IMG/VR virus record: IMGVR_UViG_3300040957_000105
Span: 1-42,175 of that record
Reading direction: 5' to 3' (one strand)
Length of the DNA stretch: 42,175 nt
From: a virus
Positions 13,929 through 21,982 of this stretch are shown here, piece after piece. A program made the translations under genes and the position numbers. Position 1 is the stretch's first letter; each line of letters opens with the position of its first letter. Under the pieces are notes generated by a model. That model saw nothing but the letters and a program-made list of their open reading frames with translations, had not been told where the DNA came from and did not search any database.

Positions 13929-15557
13929 ATGAGCGACTTTCAGCAGTTTTTTCAGCTAACCAAATTTGACCCATTTCTTGGGAAATTTACCGCCATCGCT
14001 GCTATGGGCGGTGTGGTTGACCGGACAAAAGAACGGCTCCTGTACCCCGAATCCAAGCCCTACTTCGAGAAATGGTCCCAGTCCCAGCTTGACGCCTCCC
14101 TCGGTAAGTCGCAGGGCAACGTCCGGCTCCAGCACGATCCCAAAAAGCCCGTAGGCAAACTCGATAACATCGTTTTCGATGACACCAAGCAAACTATCAA
14201 GGTCGAGGGCACGGTTGTGGACCCCGTTGCTAAGGAATTGATGCGTGAGGGAGTATTAACTGGTGTTTCTATCGGCGGGGCCTATGTTCGCAAGACAGTC
14301 GGGGCAGACGGCATCACCGATTACGTCGCGTCGCCCAATGAAATTTCAGTAGTTGACCGCCCGTGCTTGCCGCAGGGCACCTTCGAGGTGGTCAAGAATG
14401 AAGCCGGAGAGGTTGAACTCCGCAAATTTGCCAGTGAGGAAACTTCTGCTTCCCTTATTGAGAAGTACCTCGCAAAGGAATCCACTATGTCAGCCGAAAC
14501 CGAGAAGGCTCTATTCGATAAGATCGATGCTCTGCAAAAGGCAGTCGATGTCTGGGGCGAAGCCATCAAGAAGTACGCTAAAGCTGAGTCCGTCGCCGAT
14601 GTTAAACCGCCTGTCGAGACCGTCCTACCCAATCCGCAGCCGAACGAAGAGACTGACGGCGACATCCCGCCCTTCCATAAGGAATGTTCCGAAAAGGAAG
14701 CCTGCCACATGTGTGAGTCCTGTGTGAAGCGGGAATTCAGCGACAAGGAACGTGAGGATGCTGCATCCGCTGGGCAGGCATTGCCAGACGGCAGCTTCCC
14801 GATCAAGTCCGTTCAGGACTTGAAAAACGCCATTCGAGCCATTGGCCGGGCGAAAGACCCAGCGAAGGCAAAGGCTCATATCAAAGCTCGTGCCAAGGCA
14901 CTGGGGGCATCCGACCTAATTCCCGATACATGGAAGGCGGACGGGGCCGAAAAATCCGACTTTTCAAGTCAAATTACAGAGGGCAATATGTCCAAAGAAC
15001 TCACCGTAGACGAACTCCAGAAAGCTCACAAAGCAGTAGTTGAGCACATTCATGGCCTGCACAAGGCCGCATCGATGCACAAGGCAGCCCGCCACGCAAT
15101 GGCTGACGCCCATGAAGCAGAAATTCATGAACACTGTGCCAAGATTCACAAAGCCATCACCGGGGAAGACACGGTCCCGATGCAGACCACAAAAGAGGCT
15201 GCTGAGAAAACGGACGACCTGAAGAAGGATGCCCCGATCACCGACGAGAAGATCGCCGAAATCGTCGCCGCAACCCTGAACAAGGCGTTGGGCGTCGAAG
15301 AGAAAAAGGCCGAAGAGCCGAAGTCGCTGGAAGAGCGGATCGCGAAGGCAGTAGCCGCCGCAATCGAACCTCTAACCAAGAGCGACCCGCGTCAGCCTCG
15401 TCCGCGTTTCGTGGCACCTGCTGAAACAAAGCAGACGCCCGAAGATGCACAGAAATTGGCAAAGTCTGCCCGCAACGGAAATCGTGAAGCGGTCACGCAG
15501 ATGTTCGCCGAAACTGCCCGTCAACAGATGGAGCAGATGGAAAAATCAGTCAACTAA
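13929..15557 (+). CDS. Prohead protease fused to scaffold, 542 aa
   Basis: The N-terminal 155 residues resemble the HK97-type (S78) prohead protease: RLQHDPKKPVGKL with His69, GVLTGVSIGGAYVRK with Ser114, and EISVVDRPC with Asp143, consistent with a His-Ser-acid centre. A Cys cluster (CSEKEACHMCESC) follows near residue 258, then a DUF6582-like segment (SVQDLKNAIRAIGRAKDPAK...ARAKALGASDLIP, about 295-335). The remaining 200 residues are Lys/Glu/Ala-rich helix typical of scaffold. An internal ATG at 14989 (MSKELTVDELQ) could yield scaffold alone. The ribosome site at 13929 is weak. Confidence 0.9.
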   Translation: MSDFQQFFQLTKFDPFLGKFTAIAAMGGVVDRTKERLLYPESKPYFEKWSQSQLDASLGKSQGNVRLQHDPKKPVGKLDNIVFDDTKQTIKVEGTVVDPVAKELMREGVLTGVSIGGAYVRKTVGADGITDYVASPNEISVVDRPCLPQGTFEVVKNEAGEVELRKFASEETSASLIEKYLAKESTMSAETEKALFDKIDALQKAVDVWGEAIKKYAKAESVADVKPPVETVLPNPQPNEETDGDIPPFHKECSEKEACHMCESCVKREFSDKEREDAASAGQALPDGSFPIKSVQDLKNAIRAIGRAKDPAKAKAHIKARAKALGASDLIPDTWKADGAEKSDFSSQITEGNMSKELTVDELQKAHKAVVEHIHGLHKAASMHKAARHAMADAHEAEIHEHCAKIHKAITGEDTVPMQTTKEAAEKTDDLKKDAPITDEKIAEIVAATLNKALGVEEKKAEEPKSLEERIAKAVAAAIEPLTKSDPRQPRPRFVAPAETKQTPEDAQKLAKSARNGNREAVTQMFAETARQQMEQMEKSVN

Positions 15558-15594
15558 GGTTGATTGATACAAAGGATTTAGGAGCTAATTAACT

Positions 15595-17193
15595 ATGTCT
15601 CACGCAGCCGAACTTCGCAACCTACTTCTCCGCAAGGACGCATCATCTGCGGCTAACGCCACGATTTTCTCGTCCCTCGGCCTGAACGCCGTCAACCTTG
15701 AGCAACAGGCTAAGTCGCTTGTTCCTTACAATGCTCCGTTCCTCAATTCTACTCCACGAACCGTCTCTGACGTTGGCGGTTTGACCGTGCAATGGAAAGC
15801 GGTCCTAAGTGCGTCGCCGGGCTTTGTAACTCTGCCCGAGGCAGAACGTAACCAGTCTGCCGACCTGCTTGAGAAGGACTACTCTGCTCCGTTCAAGAGC
15901 ATGGGCGTCGATGTGGACGTTTCGATGTTCGCACAGGAAACTGGTCGCGGCTTCCAAGACAACCTTGGATTCGCACAGTTCAGTGCACTCCAGATGTTCC
16001 TCCGTGCACAGGACCAGCAGCTACTCTGCGACGGTAACTCCGGCACTTATGCCCTAACGGGCGGCAACGGCTATGCACTCAGCACGACCAACACGCCTGT
16101 CGTAAGTGCGTCGTCTGGTGCAGGCACGATCACTCAGGGACACGTTACGGTATTTGCCGTAGCACTGACCCCGTTCGGTCTCCGTGCCCAGAACGATCCG
16201 TTCGTTAACCCGAACATCGCTCTCGCTTCGACCGCAGGTCAAGGTCTGACTCCCCTGCTCAGTGCAACGAGCATGACGGGCGACACGATCAACGCTTCGG
16301 GTGGAACGGGCATCATCAGTTCCGTTTCCAACACCTCGACGGCTATCTCGTCCAAGAGCATCGTCGTTACGATTCCTTATCAGCTTGGTGCAGTGGCTTA
16401 CGCCATCTACATCTCGCTGGATTCCAGCCCGACCAAGTCGAATGCATACTTCCAAGGCATCTACAACGGCAACGTCATCACCATTAAGTCCCTCGCCGCT
16501 GGTGTCACTGGCGGTGATTCGCAGGCCGCAACCTACACGGGTCTGACGACCGACTACAGCTACGACGCCAACGCAGTCGATAGCTACTTCGCATGGGCCG
16601 TAAACTGGGCTACTCCTCCGACTGGCTACTCGAACTTCGCATCTTATTGCGTAGATCAGGGCGGAAAGACTCTCACTGCACCCGGCGACGGCAGCATCAC
16701 TGAATTCACAACCATCGCTTCGTACCTCTACAACAACTACAAGTCTGCCCCCGACCGCATCTTGGTCGCCTCACAGACTGTCAGCGGCACGTCCTTGAAA
16801 CAGGAAATCTTCAACGCCATCATGAGCGGCACTTCAGGTGCAGGCTCCGGTGCACAGCGTTTGATTTTCGAAAACGAGGAAGGCAGCATCGTTGCTGGTA
16901 CCAAGCAGGTCGCTTACGAGTGGCCGTACAGCTACGACGGCATTTCCAAGGTCATCACGATTGAAGTGATGCCATGGTTGCAGCCGGGCATGATCGTTTT
17001 CGAAACGACTCAGAACCCATATCCGCAAGCGGCTGGACGTATTCCGGCAGCTTTCGAGGTTCACAGCCTACTCGATACTTTCAGCATCGTGTGGCCGATC
17101 CGCAAGCTCCAGCGTGAGTTGGGTGTTTACGGGTTCCTCGCAACCAAGAATTACCTGCCGCACGTTGCCGCAGTAATGCAGAACGTCGGGTAA
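15595..17193 (+). CDS. Major capsid protein, 532 aa
   Basis: ATG follows TTAGGAGC. The gene lies directly after protease-scaffold and ends in a strong terminator, as expected for the most highly expressed structural gene. The N-terminal helix (AELRNLLLRKDASSAANATIFSSLGL) is followed by NSTPRTVSDVGGLTVQWK, a charged LLEKDYSAPFKSMGVDVDVS stretch, helix FAQFSALQMFLRAQDQQLLCDG, and a C-terminal EVHSLLDTFSIVWPIRKLQREL domain. Between about residues 155 and 320 lies a Gly/Ser/Thr-rich beta region that looks like an inserted surface domain, making the protein longer than the usual 300-400 residues. HK97 fold assumed from context. Confidence 0.9.
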   Translation: MSHAAELRNLLLRKDASSAANATIFSSLGLNAVNLEQQAKSLVPYNAPFLNSTPRTVSDVGGLTVQWKAVLSASPGFVTLPEAERNQSADLLEKDYSAPFKSMGVDVDVSMFAQETGRGFQDNLGFAQFSALQMFLRAQDQQLLCDGNSGTYALTGGNGYALSTTNTPVVSASSGAGTITQGHVTVFAVALTPFGLRAQNDPFVNPNIALASTAGQGLTPLLSATSMTGDTINASGGTGIISSVSNTSTAISSKSIVVTIPYQLGAVAYAIYISLDSSPTKSNAYFQGIYNGNVITIKSLAAGVTGGDSQAATYTGLTTDYSYDANAVDSYFAWAVNWATPPTGYSNFASYCVDQGGKTLTAPGDGSITEFTTIASYLYNNYKSAPDRILVASQTVSGTSLKQEIFNAIMSGTSGAGSGAQRLIFENEEGSIVAGTKQVAYEWPYSYDGISKVITIEVMPWLQPGMIVFETTQNPYPQAAGRIPAAFEVHSLLDTFSIVWPIRKLQRELGVYGFLATKNYLPHVAAVMQNVG

Positions 17194-17224
17194 TCGGTAA
17201 GACATCTTTAACGAAGTACAGCCG

Positions 17225-17255
17225 AAGGGCGGGCGGAAATTCCGTCCGCCCTTTT
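17225..17255 (+). terminator. Intrinsic terminator after the capsid gene
   Basis: AAGGGCGGGCGGA pairs with TCCGTCCGCCCTT over thirteen positions (one G-T wobble) around a three-base AAT loop, followed by a run of T. It lies about 30 bases after the capsid stop and probably limits transcription of downstream genes relative to capsid. Confidence 0.85.
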
Positions 17256-17275
17256 GAACTTTAGGAGTAACACCC

Positions 17276-18190
17276 ATGAGCAGTGCAGTCAACAAGAACA
17301 GCAAGAATGTAACCTTCACTCTATCTGAAATCAACGAACCGTGCACCTTTGTCGAAGTGGGACAGAGCGAGGGCGGCTTTGCCGTAGGTGTCTCCGGTGC
17401 AGCCTCGATCATGGAGATTGATAAGAGCGGCAATGTTACGGTGCCCGGCACCCTAACCGCCGCATCCATCGTCGGCCCCGTCAATCCCGGCGTCGAGACC
17501 GAAAATACAGTGTTCGCAGGCCCCATCTCCGGTGCCGCAGCGGTTCCAACATTCCGTGCCCTTGTCGCTGGTGACATTCCAGACCTGAGTGCATCCTATG
17601 TGGCGATTACTGCGGAATCGGCTAACACGGTGTTTGCGGGTCCCGTTACAGGTTCACCGCCAACCGCCACTCCGACATTCCGTGCCCTCGTGGCTGCGGA
17701 CATTCCGTCCCTTGCTGCTTCGAAGATCACATCTGGACAAATCGGTTTGGCACAGGGCGGCACGGGCGTCGATCTATCTGCGACGGGCGGGGCAACCTAC
17801 GTTCTCGCTCAGAATGCAAGCCATGTGGTTTCGGCTCGTGCTCTTATTGCGGCTGACATCCCCGACCTAAGCGGCACTTATGCTACGAAGGCATTAGTCC
17901 CGGTTTTGTATGACCATGCTGGTAGTGCCGCACCATCGGGCAACAATCACATCGCAAGCGGCTGGGTCCAACTCACTGACGGCACCAACACGGTTACCCT
18001 GACGAACGCTGCGGTGTTTGCTAATTCGAGCTATGTGGTCATGTTGACCTACGTAACCCCAGAAGCAAGCCCCGGAACCCTGTCATTCAGTATTACGTCG
18101 GGCTCCAGCTTCACCATCAATTCCACGGACACGAACGACAGCACGAGCACCGTGGCTTGGACAGCAATCGGCTACAACGGCGGTGCTTAA
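17276..18190 (+). CDS. Head fibre or decoration protein with tail-fibre-like repeats, 304 aa
   Basis: ATG follows TTTAGGAGTAAC. The first 60 residues form a compact domain. Three copies of a fibre repeat follow, at residues 77-102, 117-145 and 185-204, with the pattern NTVFAGP...TFRALVAADIPDL, plus an ITSGQIGLAQGGTG motif usual in tail fibres. The last 95 residues are a beta domain. Position just after the capsid gene suggests it decorates the head surface. The 38774-39688 fibre gene carries a copy of the same repeat. It could bind host surfaces or other ligands from the head. Confidence 0.75.
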   Translation: MSSAVNKNSKNVTFTLSEINEPCTFVEVGQSEGGFAVGVSGAASIMEIDKSGNVTVPGTLTAASIVGPVNPGVETENTVFAGPISGAAAVPTFRALVAGDIPDLSASYVAITAESANTVFAGPVTGSPPTATPTFRALVAADIPSLAASKITSGQIGLAQGGTGVDLSATGGATYVLAQNASHVVSARALIAADIPDLSGTYATKALVPVLYDHAGSAAPSGNNHIASGWVQLTDGTNTVTLTNAAVFANSSYVVMLTYVTPEASPGTLSFSITSGSSFTINSTDTNDSTSTVAWTAIGYNGGA

Positions 18191-18192
18191 TC

Positions 18193-18780
18193 ATGCAGAC
18201 TAACCCGACTGAAGCATTGAGCACCCTCGCACTGGTGAAGGCCGAGATTGGCAGCGGTATCACGGGTACGGTATCGGATAGCTCTATCGAAGAGTTCATC
18301 ACTGACCTGAGTCAAGATTGGCTACAGCGTTGCGGTGTGTATTCGCTCAGCACGCTTTACACGGTCAACGAGAATTACAACGGGACGGGCACCTATCGGC
18401 TCCCGCTCCGGCAGTATTACACGTCCATTACTAAGCTAACCATCGGGATCAAGATCGTCCCGCAGAGCACGGCGGTGGACATTCCGGGCTGGTTCCTCGA
18501 CGACTCCGGGCGGTACATCTACTTGCGTGGCGGACAGTACTGCTTCCTTCACGGCTCCCAGAACATCAACGTTCAGGGGCAAGCAGGTTACAACGGTATT
18601 CCCGGCGACGTGCAGCGTGCCTTCACCCGTCACTGTGCGTTGGAATTCAAGCGTAAGGACAGTATTAACATGAAGTCGATGAGCCTGTCAGGCGGCGGCT
18701 CAACGACTTACTTGAATGATGTGGACCTGCCCCCGAGCATTCTTCGGGTTATCAGGAACCACTCACGGCTGGGTATGTAA
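18193..18780 (+). CDS. Head-tail connector protein, 195 aa
   Basis: ATG at 18193 directly follows the preceding TAA. The opening helices (PTEALSTLALVKAEIG and SSIEEFITDLSQDWLQRC) and later strands with YRLPLRQYYTSITKLTI followed by DVQRAFTRHCALEFKRKDS match the general shape of HK97 gp6 or gp15-type adaptor proteins. Order (capsid, connector, gp10-like, terminator, tube) supports this. Its stop overlaps the next ATG (TAATG). Confidence 0.75.
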   Translation: MQTNPTEALSTLALVKAEIGSGITGTVSDSSIEEFITDLSQDWLQRCGVYSLSTLYTVNENYNGTGTYRLPLRQYYTSITKLTIGIKIVPQSTAVDIPGWFLDDSGRYIYLRGGQYCFLHGSQNINVQGQAGYNGIPGDVQRAFTRHCALEFKRKDSINMKSMSLSGGGSTTYLNDVDLPPSILRVIRNHSRLGM

Positions 18781-19274
18781 TGATTTCGATCACCAACAAC
18801 ATCGATGCGTTCTCGAATACATTGATGGAACGTGGTGGTCTGTTGAACGAGCGGCTTATCGCTACGATCAACCAGCTTACCGCCAAGATGCAGGTCAACA
18901 TTTTGCAGGGCGACAGCCCGGCATCGAACCCGCACAGGCGAAAGGGCTGGTTGGCCAACTCCGTGCGTCCTGTTCCCGCCACATCGACGGGGACTGAGGT
19001 TTCTGGCGGCATAGAAGCTGGTGGGGGCGACGCTTGGTACGCCAAGTTGTTTGAGTATGGCACAAGCCGGGCTTACAACATCGCAGCCGTCAACAAGAAG
19101 GCTCTGATGTTTGAGTACCATGGCGAACAGATCATGGTGAAGCACCTAACTCAGCAGCACCCGCCGTTCGACGCAGGTAAGTTGGCATTCATGCACCCGA
19201 TGCTCGTACAGATGGAAGAAGAGATTCGGGCGACGATTCAGGCGGCAACGCTGGAGGCACTAAGTGGCAAATAA
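18780..19274 (+). CDS. HK97 gp10-like neck/tail completion protein, 164 aa
   Basis: Starts in the TAATG overlap. The pattern LNERLIATINQLTAKMQVNILQG, RRKGWLANSVRPVP, then YAKLFEYGTSRAYNIAAVNKKAL and HPPFDAGKLAFMHPML is characteristic of gp10-like proteins (conserved YxxxxEYGT and a Pro-rich PxRPFL-type loop; here PPFDAGKLAF). It completes the head-tail junction. It ends after the next gene's GTG start, overlapping by 11 bases. Confidence 0.85.
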   Translation: MISITNNIDAFSNTLMERGGLLNERLIATINQLTAKMQVNILQGDSPASNPHRRKGWLANSVRPVPATSTGTEVSGGIEAGGGDAWYAKLFEYGTSRAYNIAAVNKKALMFEYHGEQIMVKHLTQQHPPFDAGKLAFMHPMLVQMEEEIRATIQAATLEALSGK

Positions 19275-19773
19275 CCCGAGGGAGACAGTATTTCAGGCAC
19301 TCTACGACTTGCTGTTGACGGCTAACTATCCGTTCACGCTGGTTAATCTGCCTACCCTTAGTCCGTATGAATTGGGTTTGAACGGCAGGCTGATGCAACA
19401 GTGGGACCAAGCCGGGTCCGGTGCCCAGCCCGCGATGTACTTGCAGGAAGGCATGCAGAAGGCGGAGCAGAACACGCCCCAAGGCAACTTGGGTTTGAAC
19501 CGCTGGACGTACAACGCAAAGGTTTGGTTCTTTTTCAGACGGGACACGCAGAGCGTTTTGCCTGCTACTGTCTACAACGAAATTTTGGATGCTGTCGATG
19601 CGGTAATCACACCGATACCGGGAAAACGGCAGACTTTAGCGGCACAAAATGGCGGCGTGCCCCTCGTGGTGAACGTTCGGGTAACCGAAGCAGCATGGGA
19701 TGAAGGCACTCTCGACCCCCAAGGCGGGCAATGTATTGTCTACGTTGGACTCGAAGTGCTCACGTCAAATTAG
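19264..19773 (+). CDS. Tail terminator-like protein, 169 aa
   Basis: GTG start (GTGGCAAAT) overlapping the upstream gene, with GGAGG a few bases before. Opening helix RETVFQALYDLLLTA, then a LNRWTYNAKVWFFFRR strand pair, helix VLPATVYNEILDAVDAVITPI, and a strand ending VNVRVTEAAWDEG are the usual order of lambda U-type tail terminators. The position before tail tube supports this. It caps the tail and connects to the head. Confidence 0.8.
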   Translation: MANNPRETVFQALYDLLLTANYPFTLVNLPTLSPYELGLNGRLMQQWDQAGSGAQPAMYLQEGMQKAEQNTPQGNLGLNRWTYNAKVWFFFRRDTQSVLPATVYNEILDAVDAVITPIPGKRQTLAAQNGGVPLVVNVRVTEAAWDEGTLDPQGGQCIVYVGLEVLTSN

Positions 19774-19813
19774 TCAACTTTTCAAGCCTTTTGAGAGGGC
19801 AAAGAGGTAACAC

Positions 19814-20611
19814 ATGTCTACATACGCATCGCAACAACTAACCGATAGTTTTGCCATCGGGAACGTCTTTTTCAACCCGACCGCAGGCAGCTTGAACGCC
19901 CTGCCCACTCCGTTCGAAGCTAAGACGATTGAAAATATCAGCTTGGATTGGAAGGGCAAGAACGTCGAACTGCGTGGTCAGTACCTCGTTCCAGTGGACG
20001 CCCGCATGGCGGACGTATCGCTAACCGGAAAATTCACCATCGGCACGTGGAACCTCCAGCAGCTACAGCAACTCCTGTTCGGGAATGCAACCATTGCCGA
20101 TGGCGGCGACCGCATTAACGCCGACGAAGCTCAGACGATTCCGTCCGTCGCGGGCGGATCACCAGCCGGGTATTTCGTAACGGTCACCAACGCCGCAGGC
20201 TTCAGTGAAGACTTGGGCGTCAGCTACCAAGCTAACTCAGGACAATTCCTGAAGGTCGCATCGCCGACCGTAGCGGGTGAGTATTCCGTTTCGGCGGGCG
20301 GTGTGTATAGCTTCGCCGCAGCCGACAAAGGCCTCGGAGTCTACATCTCGTATGTGGACACGGGTGCTCTAACCGGAGCATCGCTCACCATTCCTAACAA
20401 CCTGCAAGGTCAGACCCCGCAGTTTGAAATGGTCGCCTTGATTCCGGGTACGGGTTCCGGCTTCCTCGGCTATCGCTTCTATGCGTGCCGTGCGACATCA
20501 GCCAAGATTCTCACCGGAAAGAACAACGACTTCCAGAAGTTGGAAATCGACTTCTCGGTATACTGCCCGGTCAACGCCAATGTTGGCGAATTGATTCAGA
20601 CAGTAGTGTAA
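19814..20611 (+). CDS. Major tail tube protein, 265 aa
   Basis: ATG follows AAGAGGTAACAC. It is nearly all beta, with IENISLDWKGKNVELRGQY and DVSLTGKFTIGTWNLQQLQQLLFG early, an Ig-like Gly/Thr/Ala-rich middle (residues 100-195), and a closing strand set with KNNDFQKLEIDFSVYCP. This order, and the position between terminator and tail chaperones, fits siphovirus tail tube proteins. A structured intergenic region and a homing endonuclease gene separate it from the chaperones. Confidence 0.85.
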   Translation: MSTYASQQLTDSFAIGNVFFNPTAGSLNALPTPFEAKTIENISLDWKGKNVELRGQYLVPVDARMADVSLTGKFTIGTWNLQQLQQLLFGNATIADGGDRINADEAQTIPSVAGGSPAGYFVTVTNAAGFSEDLGVSYQANSGQFLKVASPTVAGEYSVSAGGVYSFAAADKGLGVYISYVDTGALTGASLTIPNNLQGQTPQFEMVALIPGTGSGFLGYRFYACRATSAKILTGKNNDFQKLEIDFSVYCPVNANVGELIQTVV

Positions 20612-20626
20612 GGTATTTTTCACAAA

Positions 20627-20643
20627 GCCCGGCATAGCTGGGC
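20627..20643 (+). terminator. Hairpin shortly after the tail tube gene
   Basis: GCCCGGC at 20627-20633 pairs with GCTGGGC (20637-20643) around ATA, with one G-T wobble. It sits 16 bases after the tube stop codon. No T-run follows. It may protect the transcript end or reduce read-through into the inserted gene. Confidence 0.45.
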
Positions 20644-20655
20644 GTAACGTAAGAA

Positions 20656-20686
20656 GCGGGTGCCTCACTCTCACGGGGGCACCCGC
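20656..20686 (+). terminator. Second hairpin between tail tube and homing endonuclease
   Basis: GCGGGTGCC at 20656-20664 pairs perfectly with GGCACCCGC at 20678-20686. It is followed by CAGCGGTACC, not T residues. With the hairpin at 20627-20643, it makes a structured block upstream of the homing endonuclease gene. Confidence 0.5.
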
Positions 20687-20754
20687 AGCGGTACCCCGCA
20701 GAAAACTCCCTCCGGGTGGGTGAGCAGGAGTAAGCCCCCACTCAGCATTTCGCA

Positions 20755-20763
20755 GTATTAGTA
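20755..20763 (+). promoter_or_regulatory. GTATTAGTA motif, copy 2
   Basis: Lies 3 bases before the ATG of the homing endonuclease gene. If TATTAG is a -10 element, the message would have almost no leader. Part of a set of five such motifs; function inferred. Confidence 0.35.
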
Positions 20764-20766
20764 GGA

Positions 20767-21261
20767 ATGAAGACTATTCCTATCTCCCAAGACCTTACAG
20801 CAATCATCGATGACGAGGATTTTGCCCGCGTCTCCCCCTTTAAGTGGTACGCAAGCGTTCGTCGTCGCAAGGATGGAACCATCTACACCATCTATGCCTT
20901 CAGAAAATATCGCAGGGAGGACGGTAAACGCTCCATTCAAATGTTGCACCGCTTCATCCTCGGCATTACTGATCCTCAGATCAATGTAGATCATGAAGAC
21001 CACAACGGTCTAAATTGCCGGAGGCAAAATATGAGGGTTGCTACCGAGACACAGAACCAAGGCAATCGTCGTAAGCAGAAATCCTCATCGCAGTTCAAAG
21101 GGGTTACGTGGTATGGCCGGAAAAGTAAATGGCAGAGTCAGATCAGATTTGAGGGGAAACAGAAGCACCTCGGCTATTTCAACTCTGAGATTGACGCTGC
21201 CAAAGCGTATGACGTGGCAGCCCGTAAACAGTTCGGCGAGTTCGCACTCGTAAATTTTTAA
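20767..21261 (+). CDS. HNH homing endonuclease with AP2 domain, 164 aa
   Basis: Free-standing mobile endonuclease. ATG follows AGTAGGA. Residues 61-101 hold the HNH_3-type motif (HRFILG, INVDHEDHNGLNCRRQNMR), with catalytic histidines in DHEDHN and the terminal Asn/Arg helix. Residues 107-164 form an AP2 DNA-binding domain (FKGVTWYGRKSKWQSQI and LGYFNSEIDAAKAYDVAARKQFGEF). Proteins of this composite type cut intron-less or neighbouring alleles to spread the gene. Here it lies between tail tube and chaperone genes and no intron or intein boundary is seen, so it looks like an intergenic insertion. Confidence 0.93.
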   Translation: MKTIPISQDLTAIIDDEDFARVSPFKWYASVRRRKDGTIYTIYAFRKYRREDGKRSIQMLHRFILGITDPQINVDHEDHNGLNCRRQNMRVATETQNQGNRRKQKSSSQFKGVTWYGRKSKWQSQIRFEGKQKHLGYFNSEIDAAKAYDVAARKQFGEFALVNF

Positions 21262-21270
21262 GAGGAATCT

Positions 21271-21597
21271 ATGTCTGAGCAGAAATTCATTTCCAAGCCA
21301 ACTATCTTCGTCGTCAAGGTGAACGACACCGATTACACATTCGCCGCTCTCACCATGAAAGACTTCAAGCGGTTTGTCAAAGCAGAGCAGGAAGCATTCG
21401 AGACCAAAGAACCGGATGCGGTCCTCAAAGCCCACCGTGACGTGCTGGTCGCCGCTTTTCAGCGGGCGGGCGTCGAGGTGACTGAAGAGGACTTGGAAGA
21501 GATGGATGCACCGCTCTTCAACGCCCTGTTCGCAGCAGTAATCGAGGCCCATAACCTCAAGCTTGAGGCCAAAGTGGGGGAACAGAAACCTCACTAA
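21271..21597 (+). CDS. Tail assembly chaperone (lambda G-like), 108 aa
   Basis: ATG follows AAGAGGAATC. A small acidic helical protein after the tube gene and before tape measure, with FVVKVNDTDYTFAALTMKDFKRFVKAEQEAF at the start and an EEDLEEMDAPLFNALFAAVIEAH helix. Near its end the frame crosses a G-run, where a -1 slip would join it to the downstream frame (21612-21980), as for lambda gpG and gpGT. The chaperones hold the tape measure in extended form while the tube assembles. Confidence 0.8.
   Translation: MSEQKFISKPTIFVVKVNDTDYTFAALTMKDFKRFVKAEQEAFETKEPDAVLKAHRDVLVAAFQRAGVEVTEEDLEEMDAPLFNALFAAVIEAHNLKLEAKVGEQKPH
21574..21582 (+). promoter_or_regulatory. Probable -1 frameshift site in the tail chaperone pair
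   Basis: GTG GGG GAA in the upstream frame contains a run of five G. Slipping back one base on GGG moves ribosomes to a frame that is open through the upstream stop (21595-21597) to 21980 and reads THR-GLU-THR-SER-LEU-THR-GLU-TRP. The heptamer is a weak match to the classic XXXYYYZ rule. The context strongly predicts a frameshift; the exact slip is inference. Confidence 0.6.
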
Positions 21598-21611
21598 CCG
21601 AGTGGCTGACG

Positions 21612-21980
21612 TTGGTGAGGGGAAGGTTGGCGACTGAGTGCCACTACTCGCAAGAGTATATCGACAATATGGAGTTACAGGTCGTTCAGGAAATGTCGGA
21701 TTACTGGGCGATTGAACCTCCGATGAGTTGGATGTACCAGATCACGCACTTTGATCCAAAGAAGAGTAAGGCAAAAAAGATGACCATGTTCCCGCAGACC
21801 GCAGCAGCGACGCCATGGAGCAAGCTGCCGGAGCATATCAAGCGGGGCATCATCGACAGCTACATCCAACTGAACCCCGGCAAGACGGAGGCCGACTTCA
21901 ATGCCGACCGTGAGGCTCAGGTGAAACAGAAGTACGCCGACAGGCTGAAAGAAGCACGAGAGAAAAAAGCAGGTAACTAA
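21612..21980 (+). CDS. Tail chaperone T part (frameshifted extension), 122 aa
   Basis: No good ribosome site precedes the TTG here, and the frame is open upstream past the end of the 21271 gene, so it is best read as the C-terminal part made by frameshifting. It encodes a largely helical, Lys/Glu-rich domain (HYSQEYIDNMELQVVQEMSDYW, then EHIKRGIIDSYIQLNP and a charged tail). It should contact the tail tube, in lambda gpGT fashion. An independent short product starting at TTG or GTG (21612 or 21615) is less likely. Confidence 0.7.
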   Translation: MVRGRLATECHYSQEYIDNMELQVVQEMSDYWAIEPPMSWMYQITHFDPKKSKAKKMTMFPQTAAATPWSKLPEHIKRGIIDSYIQLNPGKTEADFNADREAQVKQKYADRLKEAREKKAGN

Positions 21981-21982
21981 CT

